A stretch of DNA of 64,000 nt from NCBI RefSeq assembly GCF_003345655.1, contig NZ_QQOH01000002.1, positions 558,001-622,000 of the forward strand, in the 5' to 3' direction. The notes beneath the pieces were generated by a model. That model saw only the letters and a list, made by a program, of their open reading frames with translations. It was not told the DNA's origin and ran no database searches. This stretch comes from Motiliproteus coralliicola. Lineage in GTDB: Bacteria > Pseudomonadota > Gammaproteobacteria > Pseudomonadales > Balneatricaceae. Below, piece by piece: positions 1 through 9,871 of the stretch; the stretch's first letter is position 1; the number at the start of each line of letters is the position of its first letter. Both the position numbers and the translations under genes were made by a program.

Positions 1-1
1 C

Positions 2-1192
2 AGTCGAAAGCTGCACATGATCGGAATTACCGGGACCAACGGTAAAACCTCCTGCAGCCATTTTGTCGCGGCGGCACTGGAGCGGTTTGGTCAGCGTGCA
101 GCCGTGATCGGTACCACCGGGAATGGTTTTTTGGGCTCGCTGGAACCCGCCACCCATACCACGCCCGATGCGGTACAGCTGCAGCGTTTGCTGGCAGATT
201 TGGTGCAGCAGCAGGCCGGCGCGGTGGCGATGGAGGTTTCATCCCATGCCTTGGAGCAGGGGCGGGTTAGCGGTGTGGCCTTCGAACAGGCGGTTTTCAC
301 CAATCTGAGTCGGGATCACTTGGATTATCACGGCAGCATGGAGGCTTACGGTGAAGCCAAGGCCCGTTTGCTGTTGGAGTATCCGATCCGTCATGCGGTC
401 ATCAACAGTGATGATCCCTTCGGTCGCGCGCTGATTGAACGGATTCCGTCCGAGGTGGACGTGCTGGCTTACGGTGAACAGCCTCTGGGTTCGGCGTTAC
501 AGGCGCGGGCATTGCCGTTACAGGTACTGAACTGCCAATTACACCGTGGTGGGATCCGTGCACAGATAGACAGTCCTTGGGGTGAGGCTGTTATCGACAG
601 TCCGTTGCTGGGGCGCTTCAATCTGGACAACCTGCTGGCAGCACTAGGCGTGCTGCTGGGGGCCGGAATTGAGATTCAGACAGCGGTTGCGGCACTGAAT
701 CAACTTGATGGTGTCGAAGGCAGGATGCAGGCTTTTGATCAGCCGGACCAACCGCTGGTCGTGGTCGATTATGCCCATACTCCCGACGCCTTGGATAAAG
801 CCTTGAGCTCGTTGCGAGAGCACGCTCAGGGCCGGCTCTGGTGCGTGTTTGGATGTGGTGGTGATCGTGATCGAGGCAAGCGTCCGCAGATGGCTGCCGC
901 CGCAGAAAAGCAGGCCGACCATCTGATGGTGACCAGTGACAACCCTCGCAGTGAAGCGCCTCAGGCGATCATTGATGAGGTAATGGGCGGTATCCAGAAA
1001 CCGGGTTCGGTTCGCACTGAAGTGGATCGTCCTACCGCGATTGCCCGAGCTATCGAAGAAGCCGCACCTGAGGATGTAATTTTGGTTGCCGGCAAAGGGC
1101 ATGAGGATTATCAGGAGATTAATGGCGTGCGCCATCGCTATAGCGATATTGAAACCGTGAAACAGATTCTGGGGATGGCCGATGCTTTGTAA
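2..1192 (+). CDS. murE: UDP-MurNAc-tripeptide synthetase MurE, 5'-truncated by window edge
   Basis: ATP-dependent ligase that adds the third stem-peptide residue, meso-diaminopimelate, to UDP-MurNAc-L-Ala-D-Glu in the cytoplasm. The reading frame is open to base 2, so the N-terminal domain (about 100 residues) lies outside the window. Visible here are the Mur-ligase P-loop GITGTNGKTS near the left edge, the central ATPase signature around HTTPDA, and the C-terminal substrate motif DNPR (in TSDNPRSEAP), which in this family marks meso-Dap rather than lysine specificity. The end overlaps murF by 11 bases, so the two genes are probably translationally coupled. Identity is secure; only the true start is unseen. 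Confidence 0.97.
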   Translation, partial: SRKLHMIGITGTNGKTSCSHFVAAALERFGQRAAVIGTTGNGFLGSLEPATHTTPDAVQLQRLLADLVQQQAGAVAMEVSSHALEQGRVSGVAFEQAVFTNLSRDHLDYHGSMEAYGEAKARLLLEYPIRHAVINSDDPFGRALIERIPSEVDVLAYGEQPLGSALQARALPLQVLNCQLHRGGIRAQIDSPWGEAVIDSPLLGRFNLDNLLAALGVLLGAGIEIQTAVAALNQLDGVEGRMQAFDQPDQPLVVVDYAHTPDALDKALSSLREHAQGRLWCVFGCGGDRDRGKRPQMAAAAEKQADHLMVTSDNPRSEAPQAIIDEVMGGIQKPGSVRTEVDRPTAIARAIEEAAPEDVILVAGKGHEDYQEINGVRHRYSDIETVKQILGMADAL

Positions 1193-2576
1193 TTGGAAAC
1201 TCAGCGACCTGCAGCAGCCGCTGGCCGCGTTGGACTGCCAGGGTGAGGCCCTTATTCAAGGGGTCAGCACCGATTCGCGCAGCCTGAAGGCCGGCGATCT
1301 GTTTATCGCTCTGAGTGGTCCCAATTTCGACGGAAACCGCTTTGTCGCGTCGGCCCAGCAAGCCGGTGCGGTGGCGGCGATCGTGTCCGAACTGCAGCCG
1401 GTCGAGTTACCGCAGTTGCTGGTAAAGGATACCCGGATTGCGTTGGGACAGCTGGCGCGGTTGCACCGCCAGGCGTTTGAAGGGCCGCTGGTGGCGATTA
1501 CCGGCAGTAGCGGTAAAACCAGTGTTAAGGAGATGCTGGCCCGGATTTGTGAACAGCGTGGGCCGGTGTTGGCCACCCGTGGCAATCTGAATAACGATAT
1601 CGGTGCGCCGCTGACGCTGCTGTCGCTGCAGCCCGAGCATCAATACGCGGTGGTTGAGCTGGGTGCCAGCGGTCGCGGTGAGATCGCCTACACCACCGAT
1701 CTGGCTCGTCCCGATGTGGCGATATTGAATAACGCCGGCGGTGCTCACCTGGAAGGATTTGGGTCGCTACAGGGCGTGGTCGAAGCCAAGGGGGAAATTT
1801 TTGACGGCTTACAGCCGGACGGAGTTGGGGTCGTCAATCTGGATGATGCCAATGCCGGTTATTGGCTGGAGCGACTGGAAGGGCGAAAATTGCGTACATT
1901 CAGCCTCAGCTCGCCGATGGCCGACCTGTTCGCCAATCACCTGGACACCGATGAGGACGGTTGCTATCGCTTCGTCCTGAATACCCATGATGGCCAGAGC
2001 CAGATCAAGCTGCAGGTGATGGGACGGCATATGGTCGCCAACGCACTGGCCGCAGCCTCTGCTGCCAATGCGTTGGGTTTTGAGCTGGAACCCATCCGCC
2101 GTGGTTTGGAAAGCTACACCGGCGTAGCGGGACGGCTGGCGCCTAAGCCCGGCCTCAACGGCTCGCGGATCATCGATGATAGTTACAACGCCAATCCGGA
2201 TTCGGTCAAAGCGGCCATTCGGGTGTTGGCGTCGTTGCCGGGAACCCGCTGTCTGGTGTTGGGGGATATGGGTGAGCTAGGCCCTAACGCGGCGGAGCTA
2301 CATGCCGAAATCGGTCGGTTTGCAGCGGAACAACAACTGGATGCGGTCTATACCGCCGGACAGCTCTCACGCCATACGGTCGAGGCGTTCACCAAGTCTC
2401 TGGCCGCGGCGGGCGCTGAGGCACAGGCACAGGCGTTCGAGGATAAGCAGGCGCTGCTGCAGCAGCTGCGCCCGATGCTGGATAGCCAAACCAGCGTATT
2501 GATTAAAGGGTCGCGTAGTGCGGCCATGGAGCAGGTGGTCGTGGGTCTGACGGCTGCTGCTGGAAACGAGGGGTAA
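1182..2576 (+). CDS. murF: UDP-MurNAc-tripeptide--D-Ala-D-Ala ligase MurF
   Basis: Adds the D-Ala-D-Ala dipeptide (the product of Ddl, encoded downstream) to complete the UDP-MurNAc pentapeptide. The protein is 464 residues, normal for the family. The Mur-ligase P-loop reads AITGSSGKTSVKEM near residue 106, followed by the N-L-N-N-D-I-G motif. The C-terminal domain contains the conserved DDSYNANPDSVKAA segment, typical of MurF. The start at 1182 overlaps the end of murE, and mraY begins 7 bases after the stop. It sits in the canonical division/cell wall cluster order. Confidence 0.97.
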   Translation: MLCNWKLSDLQQPLAALDCQGEALIQGVSTDSRSLKAGDLFIALSGPNFDGNRFVASAQQAGAVAAIVSELQPVELPQLLVKDTRIALGQLARLHRQAFEGPLVAITGSSGKTSVKEMLARICEQRGPVLATRGNLNNDIGAPLTLLSLQPEHQYAVVELGASGRGEIAYTTDLARPDVAILNNAGGAHLEGFGSLQGVVEAKGEIFDGLQPDGVGVVNLDDANAGYWLERLEGRKLRTFSLSSPMADLFANHLDTDEDGCYRFVLNTHDGQSQIKLQVMGRHMVANALAAASAANALGFELEPIRRGLESYTGVAGRLAPKPGLNGSRIIDDSYNANPDSVKAAIRVLASLPGTRCLVLGDMGELGPNAAELHAEIGRFAAEQQLDAVYTAGQLSRHTVEAFTKSLAAAGAEAQAQAFEDKQALLQQLRPMLDSQTSVLIKGSRSAAMEQVVVGLTAAAGNEG

Positions 2577-2583
2577 CTGACCG

Positions 2584-3666
2584 ATGTTGTTGATTCTGGC
2601 TGATTTTTTATCGAACTATATCAGCGGCTTTTCGGTATTCCAGTACCTGACGATGCGGGCGATTCTGGGGGTTTTGACGGCGTTGCTGATCTCGGTTCTG
2701 TTTGGCCCGTTGATGATTCGCAAGCTGCAGCAGTATCAGATCGGCCAGTCGGTTCGAGATGATGGCCCGGAGTCTCACCTCAGCAAGGCGGGTACGCCGA
2801 CTATGGGTGGGGCGCTGATTCTGATCGCGATTGCCGTCAGCACGCTGCTGTGGAGTGATCTGTCCAATCGTTACGTCTGGATTACGCTGGTTGTGACGCT
2901 ACTGTTCGGCGCGGTCGGCTGGGTCGATGATTACCGCAAGGTGGTGGAGAAAAACTCCCGTGGCCTGCCGGCACGCTGGAAATACTTCTGGCAGTCGGTT
3001 GGTGGCTTGGGTGCGGCACTGGTGCTGTACTTTACCGCCGAGAGTCCGGTTGAGGTCGATCTGCTGGTCCCTTACATGAAGGACTACGCGATCGAGCTGG
3101 GAATTGGCTTCGTGGTGCTGACCTATTTCGTCATTGTCGGTAGCTCCAACGCGGTCAACCTGACCGATGGTCTGGATGGTCTGGCGATCATGCCGACCGT
3201 ACTGGTGGCAGGAGCACTGGCGGTATTCTGCTACCTGTCCGGCCACGTCAAATTCGCCGAGTATCTGCAGATTCCTTATGTAGCCGGGTCCGGTGAGCTG
3301 ATTGTGTTCTGCGGCGCCATGGTCGGTGCCGGGTTGGGATTCCTGTGGTTCAACACCTATCCGGCCCAGGTCTTTATGGGCGATGTCGGCGCGCTGGCGC
3401 TGGGTGCGGCGTTGGGTGTCGTCGCGGTGATCGTACGCCAGGAGTTGGTGCTGGTGATCATGGGCGGTGTGTTCGTGATGGAAACGGTATCGGTAATCCT
3501 ACAGGTGGGCTCGTTCAAGCTGACCGGACGTCGGATCTTCCGGATGGCGCCGATTCATCATCACTTTGAGCTCAAAGGCTGGCCCGAGCCCCGGGTCATC
3601 GTTCGATTCTGGATCATCACCGTTATCCTGGTGCTGATCGGGCTGGCGTCGCTGAAGCTTCGCTAG
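2584..3666 (+). CDS. mraY: Phospho-MurNAc-pentapeptide translocase MraY
   Basis: Integral inner-membrane enzyme that transfers phospho-MurNAc-pentapeptide from UDP to undecaprenyl phosphate, giving lipid I. It is 360 residues, exactly the usual length, with about ten hydrophobic segments. Visible family signatures are the cytoplasmic motif [13 protein letters not shown] near residue 65, the double aspartate GWVDDYRK near residue 115, [13 protein letters not shown] near residue 195 (catalytic Asp region), and the histidine-rich loop [13 protein letters not shown] near residue 325. The gene lies between murF and murD with only a few intergenic bases on either side. Confidence 0.98.
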   Translation: MLLILADFLSNYISGFSVFQYLTMRAILGVLTALLISVLFGPLMIRKLQQYQIGQSVRDDGPESHLSKAGTPTMGGALILIAIAVSTLLWSDLSNRYVWITLVVTLLFGAVGWVDDYRKVVEKNSRGLPARWKYFWQSVGGLGAALVLYFTAESPVEVDLLVPYMKDYAIELGIGFVVLTYFVIVGSSNAVNLTDGLDGLAIMPTVLVAGALAVFCYLSGHVKFAEYLQIPYVAGSGELIVFCGAMVGAGLGFLWFNTYPAQVFMGDVGALALGAALGVVAVIVRQELVLVIMGGVFVMETVSVILQVGSFKLTGRRIFRMAPIHHHFELKGWPEPRVIVRFWIITVILVLIGLASLKLR

Positions 3667-3726
3667 GCGGTGACCGGTTCGAATAAACAAGTAACAACGT
3701 TAGAGAGCAAGCGAGACAGCAAGACT

Positions 3727-5112
3727 ATGCAACTGATCGGCAGCGACAACTTCAGCATTGTGATCGGTCTGGGAAAGACCGGGTTGTCCTGTGCCCGTTA
3801 TCTTGCGGCGAAAGGGACTCCCTTTGCGATTGCCGATACTCGCGAGCTGCCGCCGAATCTTGACGCCTTCAAGCAGGCGTTTCCTCAAGTCGAGGTGCGT
3901 TGCGGCGAGCTGGACAGCGATTGGCTCAGCCGTGCCGGACGCTTGATCGTCAGTCCAGGCGTGTCGCGCAATGAGCCGGCGATCCTAGCGGCGGAGCAGG
4001 CCGGTGTCGACGTGTTGGGCGATATCGATCTGTTCTGTCAGCAGGTTCAGCACGACGACACCCCGATCGTGGCGATCACCGGCTCCAATGCCAAGAGTTC
4101 GGTCACCACGCTGGTGGGGCTGATGGCCGAGCGGGCTGGGATCAAGGCCGGGGTCGGCGGCAATTTGGGGGTTCCGGTACTGGATCTGTTGGAAGACCAG
4201 GGCGCGCAGCTTTATGTGCTGGAACTGTCGAGCTTTCAGCTCGAAACCACCGAGCACCTTCGTGCGGCGGCCGCCACGGTGCTGAATGTCAGTCCGGACC
4301 ACATGGACCGCTACGCGGATCTGGCCTCCTACCACGCGGCCAAACAGCGGATCTACCTCGGTTGTCAGCATGGAATCTACAACTTTGATGATCACCTGAC
4401 TCTGCCGTTGCTGCCCGATGGTGTCCCCCAGACTGCTTTCCGACTTGGGGCACCGGATCTGAAACAGTTTGGCCTGGTTAAACACGAGGGCCGTACCTGG
4501 CTGGCGAAAGGTCCGACACTACTGCTGGCTTGCGATCAGATGAAACTGCGTGGCGCCCATAACCAGGCCAACGCACTGGCAGCGCTGGCGTTGGGTGAGG
4601 CGATAGGGCTGCCGATGGAGCCGATGCTCGAGGCAGTTAAAGAGTTTGAAGGCCTGCCTCACCGTTGCCAATGGGTTCGCGAGCTGGACAGGGTCAGCTA
4701 CTACAACGACTCCAAGGGAACCAATGTTGGCGCCACGTTGGCGGCCATCGAAGGGTTGGGACCTGAGCTTGAGCCGGGAGCCAAGATCGTGCTGATCGCC
4801 GGTGGCGATGGCAAAGGAGCCGAGTTTGATGGCTTGGCCGGGCCGATGACCCGCTTTGGCCGCGCTGCGGTGCTGATCGGTCGTGATGGTCCGCGAATCG
4901 AATCGGACCTGGGTTCTGAGTTGAATCGGGTCAGGGCTGCGAGCCTTGAAGAGGCGGTAGGCTTGGCCCAAGGTTTGGCAAAACCGGGTGATCTGGTACT
5001 GCTGTCACCGGCCTGTGCCAGCTTCGACATGTTCAAAGGCTTTGAGCATCGTGGCGATTGCTTTGTCGAAGCCGTTCGGGCATTGAACTCGGTAGCCGGA
5101 GGTGGGGCATGA
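3727..5112 (+). CDS. murD: UDP-MurNAc-L-alanine--D-glutamate ligase MurD
   Basis: Cytoplasmic Mur ligase that adds D-glutamate to UDP-MurNAc-L-Ala. I chose the ATG at 3727 (461 residues). A GTG at 3670 is in frame but would add 19 residues of non-conserved sequence before the dinucleotide-fold start (IVIGLGKTGLSCARYL). The P-loop is AITGSNAKSSVTTLVG near residue 120; C-terminal family motifs include NDSKGTNVGAT and LLSPACASFDMF. The stop overlaps the ATG of ftsW (ATGA), so translation is coupled. The start is slightly uncertain because no strong ribosome binding site precedes 3727. Confidence 0.95.
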   Translation: MQLIGSDNFSIVIGLGKTGLSCARYLAAKGTPFAIADTRELPPNLDAFKQAFPQVEVRCGELDSDWLSRAGRLIVSPGVSRNEPAILAAEQAGVDVLGDIDLFCQQVQHDDTPIVAITGSNAKSSVTTLVGLMAERAGIKAGVGGNLGVPVLDLLEDQGAQLYVLELSSFQLETTEHLRAAAATVLNVSPDHMDRYADLASYHAAKQRIYLGCQHGIYNFDDHLTLPLLPDGVPQTAFRLGAPDLKQFGLVKHEGRTWLAKGPTLLLACDQMKLRGAHNQANALAALALGEAIGLPMEPMLEAVKEFEGLPHRCQWVRELDRVSYYNDSKGTNVGATLAAIEGLGPELEPGAKIVLIAGGDGKGAEFDGLAGPMTRFGRAAVLIGRDGPRIESDLGSELNRVRAASLEEAVGLAQGLAKPGDLVLLSPACASFDMFKGFEHRGDCFVEAVRALNSVAGGGA

Positions 5113-6338
5113 GACTGGCGCTGAGTCTACCCACACTCAACTGGCGGTTGCCGACACTATCGACCGGTGGGCGACCCTATGATCCGTTGCTGCTGATCAG
5201 CTCGATCAGCCTGTTGTTGATCGGTTTTTTGATGATTACCTCGGCCTCGATGGAAGTATCCAACGAGAATTACGGTTCGCCGTTCTATCACGCCTTTAAA
5301 CACGGTGTATTTATTGTGGTGGCGTTGGTGGCGGCGATAGTTACGCTGTTGGTGCCGATGGATTTCTGGCAGCGAACCGGTCACTGGTGGCTGTTGGTGG
5401 GTTTTGCATTGCTGGTGGTGGTGCTGGTACCGGGGATCGGCCGTGAAGTTAACGGCTCCACCCGCTGGATTCGAATGGGACCGTTGAATCTGCAGGCGTC
5501 CGAGTTGGCCAAGCTGTTTATGGTGCTCTACATGGGGGGCTATCTGGTACGCCGGCTGGATGAGGTTCGGACTCAGTGGAGTGGCTTTGTAAAACCGATG
5601 GCGGTGTTGAGCCTGTTTATCTGTTTGTTGCTGCTGGAACCGGATTTTGGTGCCGTGGTGGTGATGGGCGGTACTGTGCTGGGAATGATTTTCCTGTCCG
5701 GCATGGTGCTGTGGCAGTTTCTGCTAGTGGTCATGGGTGCCATTGCGGCAGCGGTGGTAATGGTGGTCTCCTCACCCTATCGCTGGGAGCGAGTGACTTC
5801 GTTTATGGACCCGTTTGCCGACCCCTTCGGCGCCGGCTATCAACTGGCCCAGGCTCAGATCGCGTTTGGGCGCGGTGAGTGGTTCGGCTTGGGGCTGGGC
5901 AACAGCGTCCAGAAGCTGTTCTACCTGCCCGAAGCCCATACCGATTTCGTGTTCTCGGTGCTGGCCGAAGAGTTGGGGCTGGTCGGAGCGCTGGTGGTGA
6001 TCCTGCTTTACGCGTTGATGATTATCCGGGTGTTCTATATCGGTCGCCGGGCCGAAGAGCAGGGGATGCGTTACCACGGCTATGTGGCCTATGGGATCGG
6101 AATCATGTTTGCCGGCCAGGCACTGATCAATATCGGCGTGAACGCCGGGGTGCTGCCGACCAAGGGGCTGACGTTGCCGCTGGTCAGTTATGGCGGTTCC
6201 AGTCTGCTGGTCTGTTTGGTGATGCTGGCGATTCTGTGCCGGATTCAACTGGAGCGCTACCGGCAACAGAACTCGACAGGCTCGAAAAAAGCGGCCGGTA
6301 CCAGTAAGCGCAGCAAAGCGGCGGGGGCAGGATCATGA
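5109..6338 (+). CDS. ftsW: Lipid II polymerase FtsW (SEDS family)
   Basis: Divisome SEDS protein that polymerises lipid II into septal glycan together with FtsI. The ATG at 5109 overlaps the murD stop and gives 409 residues; an upstream in-frame codon at 5058 would lie inside murD. Ten hydrophobic segments are visible. SEDS hallmarks are GREVNGSTRWI near residue 115, the ELAKLFMVLYM helix with the conserved E and K, the LLEPDFGAVVVM segment with the catalytic Asp, and near the C-terminus the VLPTKGLTLPLVSYGGSS signature. The C-terminal tail is short and basic (KKAAGTSKRSK). It overlaps murG by 4 bases. Confidence 0.97.
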   Translation: MRLALSLPTLNWRLPTLSTGGRPYDPLLLISSISLLLIGFLMITSASMEVSNENYGSPFYHAFKHGVFIVVALVAAIVTLLVPMDFWQRTGHWWLLVGFALLVVVLVPGIGREVNGSTRWIRMGPLNLQASELAKLFMVLYMGGYLVRRLDEVRTQWSGFVKPMAVLSLFICLLLLEPDFGAVVVMGGTVLGMIFLSGMVLWQFLLVVMGAIAAAVVMVVSSPYRWERVTSFMDPFADPFGAGYQLAQAQIAFGRGEWFGLGLGNSVQKLFYLPEAHTDFVFSVLAEELGLVGALVVILLYALMIIRVFYIGRRAEEQGMRYHGYVAYGIGIMFAGQALINIGVNAGVLPTKGLTLPLVSYGGSSLLVCLVMLAILCRIQLERYRQQNSTGSKKAAGTSKRSKAAGAGS

Positions 6339-7432
6339 GTGCTCGCGGAACGGTTTTGTTGATGGCAGGTGGTACCGGTGGCCATGTATTCCCGGCCCTA
6401 GCCACCGCCGAGTATCTGCAGCAGCAGGGTTACCAGATTGAATGGCTGGGCAGCCAAAAGGGCATCGAGAATCGCTTGGTGCCCGAAGCCGGAATCAAAC
6501 TGCACAGTATTTCGGTCACCGGACTACGAGGTAAAGGCAAGCTGAGTTTGTTGATGGCCCCGTTCAAGCTGCTCCGTGCGTTGTGGCAGGCCTGGCAGGT
6601 GGTACGTCAGATCCAACCCGTGGCGGTGCTGGGTATGGGTGGTTTTGCCAGCGGCCCGGGTGGTGTGGCTGCCTGGATGCTGGGTAAGCCGTTGCTGATT
6701 CACGAACAGAATGCGATTCCGGGGTTGACCAACCGTCTGTTGGCCCGGTTGGCCGACCGGGTGATGGAGGCCTTCCCCGGTGCGTTCGAAGGGCGTGCCC
6801 AGGCATTGGCGACCGGCAATCCGGTACGTAGTACGATCGGCTCGCTCCCCGAACCGGCGCAGCGGTATGGCGAGCGTCAGGGACCGCTTCGCTTGCTGGT
6901 GGTTGGCGGCAGTCTTGGGGCTCAGGCGATCAACCGTTGTGTGGTCGAGACTCTGGCTGAGTTGCCCGAATCGCAGCGACCACAACTATGGCATCAGACC
7001 GGGGCCAACAATCTGCAAGACACCCTTAATGCTTACGCCGAGGCGGGCATCGAGTTGAACGAGCAGACTCGGGTAGTGCCCTTTATCGACGATATGCAGT
7101 CGGCCTATGGCTGGGCCGATCTGGTGATCTGTCGCGCCGGTGCCTTGACGGTCAGCGAGTTGGCGATCGCCGGTGTTGCGTCGGTACTGGTGCCGTTTCC
7201 ATTCGCGGTGGATGATCACCAGACCGCCAATGCGCGGTTTTTGAGCGAGCAACAGGCGGCGCTGTTGGTGCCGCAACCCCAACTGGATAGAGAGCGTCTG
7301 CAGCAGTTGCTGCAGCAATGGAACAATCGAGAAGAATTAGCGGCGATGGCCCAGCGGGCCCGCGCCCTGGCGACCCCGGAAGCAACCAGCGTGGTCGCCC
7401 AGCAATGTCAGGAGCATGCCCTTAATGGCTAA
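6335..7432 (+). CDS. murG: Lipid II-forming GlcNAc transferase MurG
   Basis: Peripheral inner-membrane GT-B glycosyltransferase that adds GlcNAc to lipid I to give lipid II, the substrate of FtsW. It is 365 residues, typical length. The N-terminal glycine-rich loop [13 protein letters not shown] (residues about 11-23) binds the lipid-linked acceptor and diphosphate. Further motifs are [12 protein letters not shown] near 125 and [12 protein letters not shown] near 190. The UDP-GlcNAc site includes [12 protein letters not shown] near 265 and [14 protein letters not shown] near 287. The ATG is embedded in the ftsW stop (ATGA). Confidence 0.98.
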   Translation: MSARGTVLLMAGGTGGHVFPALATAEYLQQQGYQIEWLGSQKGIENRLVPEAGIKLHSISVTGLRGKGKLSLLMAPFKLLRALWQAWQVVRQIQPVAVLGMGGFASGPGGVAAWMLGKPLLIHEQNAIPGLTNRLLARLADRVMEAFPGAFEGRAQALATGNPVRSTIGSLPEPAQRYGERQGPLRLLVVGGSLGAQAINRCVVETLAELPESQRPQLWHQTGANNLQDTLNAYAEAGIELNEQTRVVPFIDDMQSAYGWADLVICRAGALTVSELAIAGVASVLVPFPFAVDDHQTANARFLSEQQAALLVPQPQLDRERLQQLLQQWNNREELAAMAQRARALATPEATSVVAQQCQEHALNG

Positions 7433-8918
7433 ACAGAACGAGCAGCAGAGCAAACGGGCCGGTCGTCTTTCATACGAACTGCCGGAGATGCGTCGTATCC
7501 GCCGGATCCATTTCGTCGGTATCGGCGGGGTCGGTATGTGCGGGATTGCCGAGGTGCTGTTGAATCAGGGCTACCAGGTCCAAGGCTCGGATATTCGGGT
7601 TTCGGCGACGACCCAGCGTTTGAACGGGCTGGGTGCCCAGATCCAGATCGGTCATCGCCAGGAAAATGTCGATGGGGTAGATGTGGTGGTTGTATCCAGT
7701 GCCGTCGGCGAAGAAAACCCGGAAGTGATGGCTGCCCGAGCGAACCGGATTCCGGTGGTGCGTCGCGCCGAGATGCTGGCTGAACTGATGCGCTACCGTC
7801 ATGGCATCGCGGTGGCCGGAACCCACGGTAAGACTACCACCACCAGTTTGATGGCGTCGGTGTTGGCCCGAGGTGGTTTGGATCCGACCTTCGTGATCGG
7901 TGGCAAACTGACTTCGGCCGGCACCAATGCGCGAATGGGCGAGAGCCGCTACCTGGTGGCCGAGGCGGATGAGAGTGATGCCTCCTTCCTGCATCTTCAG
8001 CCGATGGTCTCGATCGTGACCAATATCGATGCCGATCATATGGATACCTACGGTGGCGACTTCAACCAGGTGAAACGGACCTTCGTCGAGTTTCTCCACA
8101 ACCTGCCGTTTTACGGGCTGGCGGTGCTCTGTACCGACGATCCGGTGGTTTGCGAAATCATGCCGGAGATCAGTCGTCCGGTGTTGACCTACGGCCTCAA
8201 CGAGGAAGCCGATTACCGCGCTATCGATATCGAGCAGGATGGGATGACCACCCGCTTTACCGCACTACGTCCGGATGGGCTGGCACCGCTGCAGATCAGC
8301 CTGAATATGCCGGGGATGCACAATGTGCTTAACGCGCTGGCCTGTATCGCTGTAGCTACCGACGAAGGCGTTGCCGACGAGGCGATCCAGCAGGGCCTGT
8401 CCGGCTTTGAAGGGGTTGGTCGACGTTTCCAGATTCAGGGCCATTTCCCGATCGCTGCTGCAGGCAAACCGGGTGGGGAAGTAATGATGGTGGACGACTA
8501 CGGCCACCACCCGCGAGAGGTGGCCGCCACCATTGCGGCGATTCGCAAGGGCTGGCCCGATAAGCGGTTGGTGATGATGTATCAGCCCCATCGGTATAGC
8601 CGTACCCGCGATCTCTATGAAGATTTTGTCCAGGTGTTGTCGGAGACCGACCGGCTGTTGCTGATGGATATCTACCCCGCCGGTGAGGAGCCGATCCCAG
8701 GTGCCGATGGTCGTAGCCTGTGTCGAAGCATTCGAGCACGAGGCCAGGTCGATCCGGTGTTTGTCGAGCGTGGCGAGGACGTGGCCAGTCTGCTGCAGAA
8801 CATTCTGGAACCGGGCGATCTGCTGCTGACCCAGGGCGCCGGTGACGTGGGCGTGGTATCGGCTGATCTGGCCCAACGACAGTTACAACCCTTAACCCCG
8901 CCGCAGGAGGAGCAGTGA
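7425..8918 (+). CDS. murC: UDP-MurNAc--L-alanine ligase MurC
   Basis: First Mur ligase, adding L-alanine to UDP-MurNAc. The ATG at 7425 is preferred over an in-frame ATG at 7416 because the AGGAG at 7410-7414 is about 10 bases from 7425 but only 1 base from 7416. The protein is 497 residues. Motifs are the dinucleotide-fold loop [16 protein letters not shown] near residue 32, the P-loop [15 protein letters not shown] near 130, the catalytic region [13 protein letters not shown], and [15 protein letters not shown] near 360. It overlaps the murG end by 8 bases and abuts ddl by a one-base overlap. Confidence 0.96.
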   Translation: MAKQNEQQSKRAGRLSYELPEMRRIRRIHFVGIGGVGMCGIAEVLLNQGYQVQGSDIRVSATTQRLNGLGAQIQIGHRQENVDGVDVVVVSSAVGEENPEVMAARANRIPVVRRAEMLAELMRYRHGIAVAGTHGKTTTTSLMASVLARGGLDPTFVIGGKLTSAGTNARMGESRYLVAEADESDASFLHLQPMVSIVTNIDADHMDTYGGDFNQVKRTFVEFLHNLPFYGLAVLCTDDPVVCEIMPEISRPVLTYGLNEEADYRAIDIEQDGMTTRFTALRPDGLAPLQISLNMPGMHNVLNALACIAVATDEGVADEAIQQGLSGFEGVGRRFQIQGHFPIAAAGKPGGEVMMVDDYGHHPREVAATIAAIRKGWPDKRLVMMYQPHRYSRTRDLYEDFVQVLSETDRLLLMDIYPAGEEPIPGADGRSLCRSIRARGQVDPVFVERGEDVASLLQNILEPGDLLLTQGAGDVGVVSADLAQRQLQPLTPPQEEQ

Positions 8919-9871
8919 TGAGCATTCAGATCCAACCCAGTCAGCGTGATCCGGGTAGCTTTGGGCGGGTTGTGGTGCTTTACGGCGGTCGCTCGTCGGA
9001 GCGGGCTGTATCGCTCAAGAGTGGCGCGGCGGTCTTGAACGGGCTGTTGGAAGCGGGCGTCGATGCTTTCGGTATCGATCTGTACGGCGAGCAGGGCGAC
9101 CTGTCTCCGATGCAGCAGCTACAGGCACAACCTTTTGACCGTGCCTTTATCGCCCTGCATGGCCCCGAAGGTGAAGATGGAACTATCCAGGGTGCGTTGG
9201 AGATCATGGGCAAGCCCTATACCGGCAGTGGTGTGATGGCCTCGGCATTGGGAATGGACAAGGTACGCTGTAAACAACTGTGGCTGAGCCAGGGTCTGCC
9301 GACACCGTCCCATAAGATGCTTGACGACGATTCGAACTGGGCCGAACTGGCAAAGCAGTTGCCGTTACCGGCGATGGTCAAGCCCGATCATGAGGGTTCC
9401 AGTATCGGGATCACCCGAGCCGATACCGTTGAGCAGCTGGAACGGGCTTACCGCAAGGCGCGGGAGCTGGACCGTTGCGTGTTTGCCGAGCGCCTGATCG
9501 AGGGGGCCGAGTTTACCGTGGCGGTACTCAACGGCGAGGCGTTGCCGGTGATCCGGCTGGAAACTCCGAACCAGTTCTACGACTACGAAGCCAAATACTT
9601 GGCCGATGATACCCACTATCACTTTGAAACCGGCTTGAGTGAGCAGCAGGATGCGCAGATTCGAGCGTTGTCGGAAGCGGCCTTCGCGGCTGTGGGCTGC
9701 CAAGGCTGGGGACGGGTCGATCTGATGCAGGATACAGAGGGCGGCTTCTGGCTGCTGGAGGTCAATACGGTGCCGGGGATGACCGATCACTCGTTGGTGC
9801 CGATGGCCGCAGGACAGGCTGGGCTGAGCTTCTCGCAGCTGGTGGTGAAGATTCTGGAGACCGCTGAGTAA
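8918..9871 (+). CDS. ddl: D-alanine--D-alanine ligase Ddl
   Basis: ATP-grasp enzyme that makes the D-Ala-D-Ala used by MurF. Start: ATG at 8918 behind an AGGAGG at 8905-8910 (7-base spacing). A GTG immediately upstream (8915) would add one residue. About 317 residues, usual for DdlB. Motifs are GGRSSERAVSLKSG near the N-terminus, ALHGPEGEDGTIQGALE near 80, MVKPDHEGSSIGI near 155, and the Mg-binding C-terminal LLEVNTVPGMTDHSLVP. The stop TAA overlaps the ftsQ ATG by one base. Confidence 0.96.
   Translation: MSIQIQPSQRDPGSFGRVVVLYGGRSSERAVSLKSGAAVLNGLLEAGVDAFGIDLYGEQGDLSPMQQLQAQPFDRAFIALHGPEGEDGTIQGALEIMGKPYTGSGVMASALGMDKVRCKQLWLSQGLPTPSHKMLDDDSNWAELAKQLPLPAMVKPDHEGSSIGITRADTVEQLERAYRKARELDRCVFAERLIEGAEFTVAVLNGEALPVIRLETPNQFYDYEAKYLADDTHYHFETGLSEQQDAQIRALSEAAFAAVGCQGWGRVDLMQDTEGGFWLLEVNTVPGMTDHSLVPMAAGQAGLSFSQLVVKILETAE

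Noticed and set aside
3670-3726. GTG start 19 codons upstream for murD
   Set aside because: The extension is not like any MurD N-terminus; ATG at 3727 fits the fold start.
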